From contig NZ_JASBRE010000013.1 in the NCBI RefSeq assembly GCF_029960815.1, forward strand, positions 93,774-157,773: 64,000 bases of DNA. The letters are read 5' to 3'. Shown here piece by piece: positions 63,555-64,000 of the stretch. The notes beneath the pieces were generated by a model that saw only the letters and a program-made list of their open reading frames with translations, was not told the DNA's origin and searched no databases. Made by a program: the position numbers and the translations under genes. The stretch comes from Pseudomonas sp. AL03 (GTDB lineage Bacteria > Pseudomonadota > Gammaproteobacteria > Pseudomonadales > Pseudomonadaceae). The number at the start of each line of letters is the position of its first letter. Position 1 is the stretch's first letter.

Positions 63555-63761
63555 TCAGCACTTAGCGTGGCCGGCTGCGTTTCCTTTGCTCTCTGCTACG
63601 GGGGATTGAGTGCCTTGCTTTTGGGCGATTTGGTACGATTCCATCGAATCCTTCCTGGCCGCTTCCGTACGCGCAAATGTCCGGTCACCACCGCCTTCGG
63701 CCATAGCCAGAGAAGAAACGGTCAACGCTGCAAGAACAAATAGGGTTTTCATGGATTTCAT
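63555..63761 (-). CDS. PtrA-like small secreted protein
   Basis: A 68-residue protein with signal peptide (TLFVLAALTVSSLAMA) and mature start AEGGGDRTFARTEAARKDSM, matching the N-terminal domain of the P. aeruginosa copper-induced regulator PtrA. A single Cys is the last residue. PtrA is a small copper-responsive protein implicated in copper tolerance and type III secretion repression in P. aeruginosa. A CopR-like box lies about 125 bases upstream (63887), and GAGG precedes the ATG at 63761. Confidence 0.85.
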   Translation of the reverse strand: MKSMKTLFVLAALTVSSLAMAEGGGDRTFARTEAARKDSMESYQIAQKQGTQSPVAESKGNAAGHAKC

Positions 63762-63886
63762 TTGGGTAGCCTCGGATAAGTATTTGGTTGCCCCGTAAAA
63801 TCCACATCAATAGATGATTCTGGGGGTAGAGCTCTAGGCTCGATGCCACCTTAACCATCATTCCCTGTCAAAAGCCTTAGGTGAAA

Positions 63887-63901
63887 ATTACAGTTGCGTC
63901 A
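63887..63901 (-). promoter_or_regulatory. CopR box-like site (one mismatch) upstream of the ptrA-like gene
   Basis: On the minus strand TGACGCAACTGTAAT, one base off TGACA-N4-TGTNAT, about 125 bases before the ptrA-like start. Fourth such site of the island. Confidence 0.55.
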
Positions 63902-63945
63902 GGTTGCGCTTCCCTCCTTGTACAACCGTTTGCGTAACATCGTTT

Positions 63946-64000
63946 TGTAGTGGTCAACTAATCCCGGACACGACGTTAAGTTTTTCTTCCGCGCGAGCTG
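63946..64000. mobile_element. Probable end of an IS3-family element, runs off the window
   Basis: TGTAGTGGTCAACTAATCCC followed by GGACAC and a T-rich stretch resembles the terminal repeat of IS3-family elements in Pseudomonas. Only 55 bases are visible, so neither the transposase nor the other end can be checked. It would bound the copper island on the right. Confidence 0.45.

Overview
The window reads as a chromosomal segment of a Pseudomonas, most likely of the fluorescens complex. The evidence is gene content (AlgE/PsmE-type epimerase, AlgF/AlgJ-like proteins, NfrA/NfrB, Cop/Cus copper genes, PtrA-like and DUF2790 peptides), high GC coding bias and a fluorescens-type REP-like palindrome. 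No rRNA, tRNA or CRISPR array was seen.

Layout. 1-6.6 kb: the 5' end of an acyl-CoA synthetase gene, divergent from a PAS histidine kinase and FixJ-type regulator pair, then an AI-2E/PerM-family membrane protein, a MaoC-like hydratase and a patatin-like lipase. 6.6-15.2 kb: a nitrogen-compound catabolism locus (flavin reductase-like protein, two LysR regulators, DUF1989 protein, amidase, FMN azoreductase, NCS1 permease, VOC protein, creatininase-family hydrolase). A perfect 17-bp motif lies in front of two of its transcription units. 15.2-18.6 kb: a decaying stretch with a frameshifted LysR gene, a DMT exporter lacking its first helix, an NTF2-like protein, a LysR gene with an internal deletion, and an LprI-MliC fusion.

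18.7-29.4 kb: a tightly coupled seven-gene exopolysaccharide operon on the minus strand: wecB, bcsB-like, nfrB-like synthase with a C-terminal MshEN-type c-di-GMP domain, nfrA-like outer-membrane protein, algF-like, algJ/algX-like and an unassigned periplasmic protein. It looks like an O-acetylated relative of the E. coli NfrA/NfrB/WecB glycan system. 30.0-39.6 kb: gfa, then a type I secretion ABC/HlyD pair converging on a 1788-residue PsmE-like protein. That protein joins a mannuronan C5-epimerase module to RTX modules, Ig-like modules and a SASA/SGNH esterase domain.

39.8-63.95 kb: a copper resistance island, bounded on the left by an IS66 transposase remnant and on the right by what looks like the end of an IS3-family element. 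Read in the direction of most of its genes (right to left) it holds a PtrA-like peptide, copA, a His/Met-rich peptide, copB, a His-tailed cytochrome c, a DUF411 protein, a plus-strand MFS gene, a CusC-CusB-CusA efflux system with CusF fused to CusB, a degenerate class C group II intron just behind a terminator, a DUF2790 gene, a DUF305/DUF2933/methyltransferase set, a P1B ATPase with CPD in place of CPC, a LemA/TPM trio, a CopZ-like chaperone and another MFS exporter. Four sites matching or nearly matching the CopR box TGACA-N4-TGTNAT sit at the likely promoters, although no copRS pair lies in the window. Together the genes suggest periplasmic copper oxidation and sequestration (CopA, CopB, Met/His-rich peptides), trans-envelope export (CusCBA), inner-membrane export (P1B ATPase) and cytoplasmic chaperoning (CopZ).
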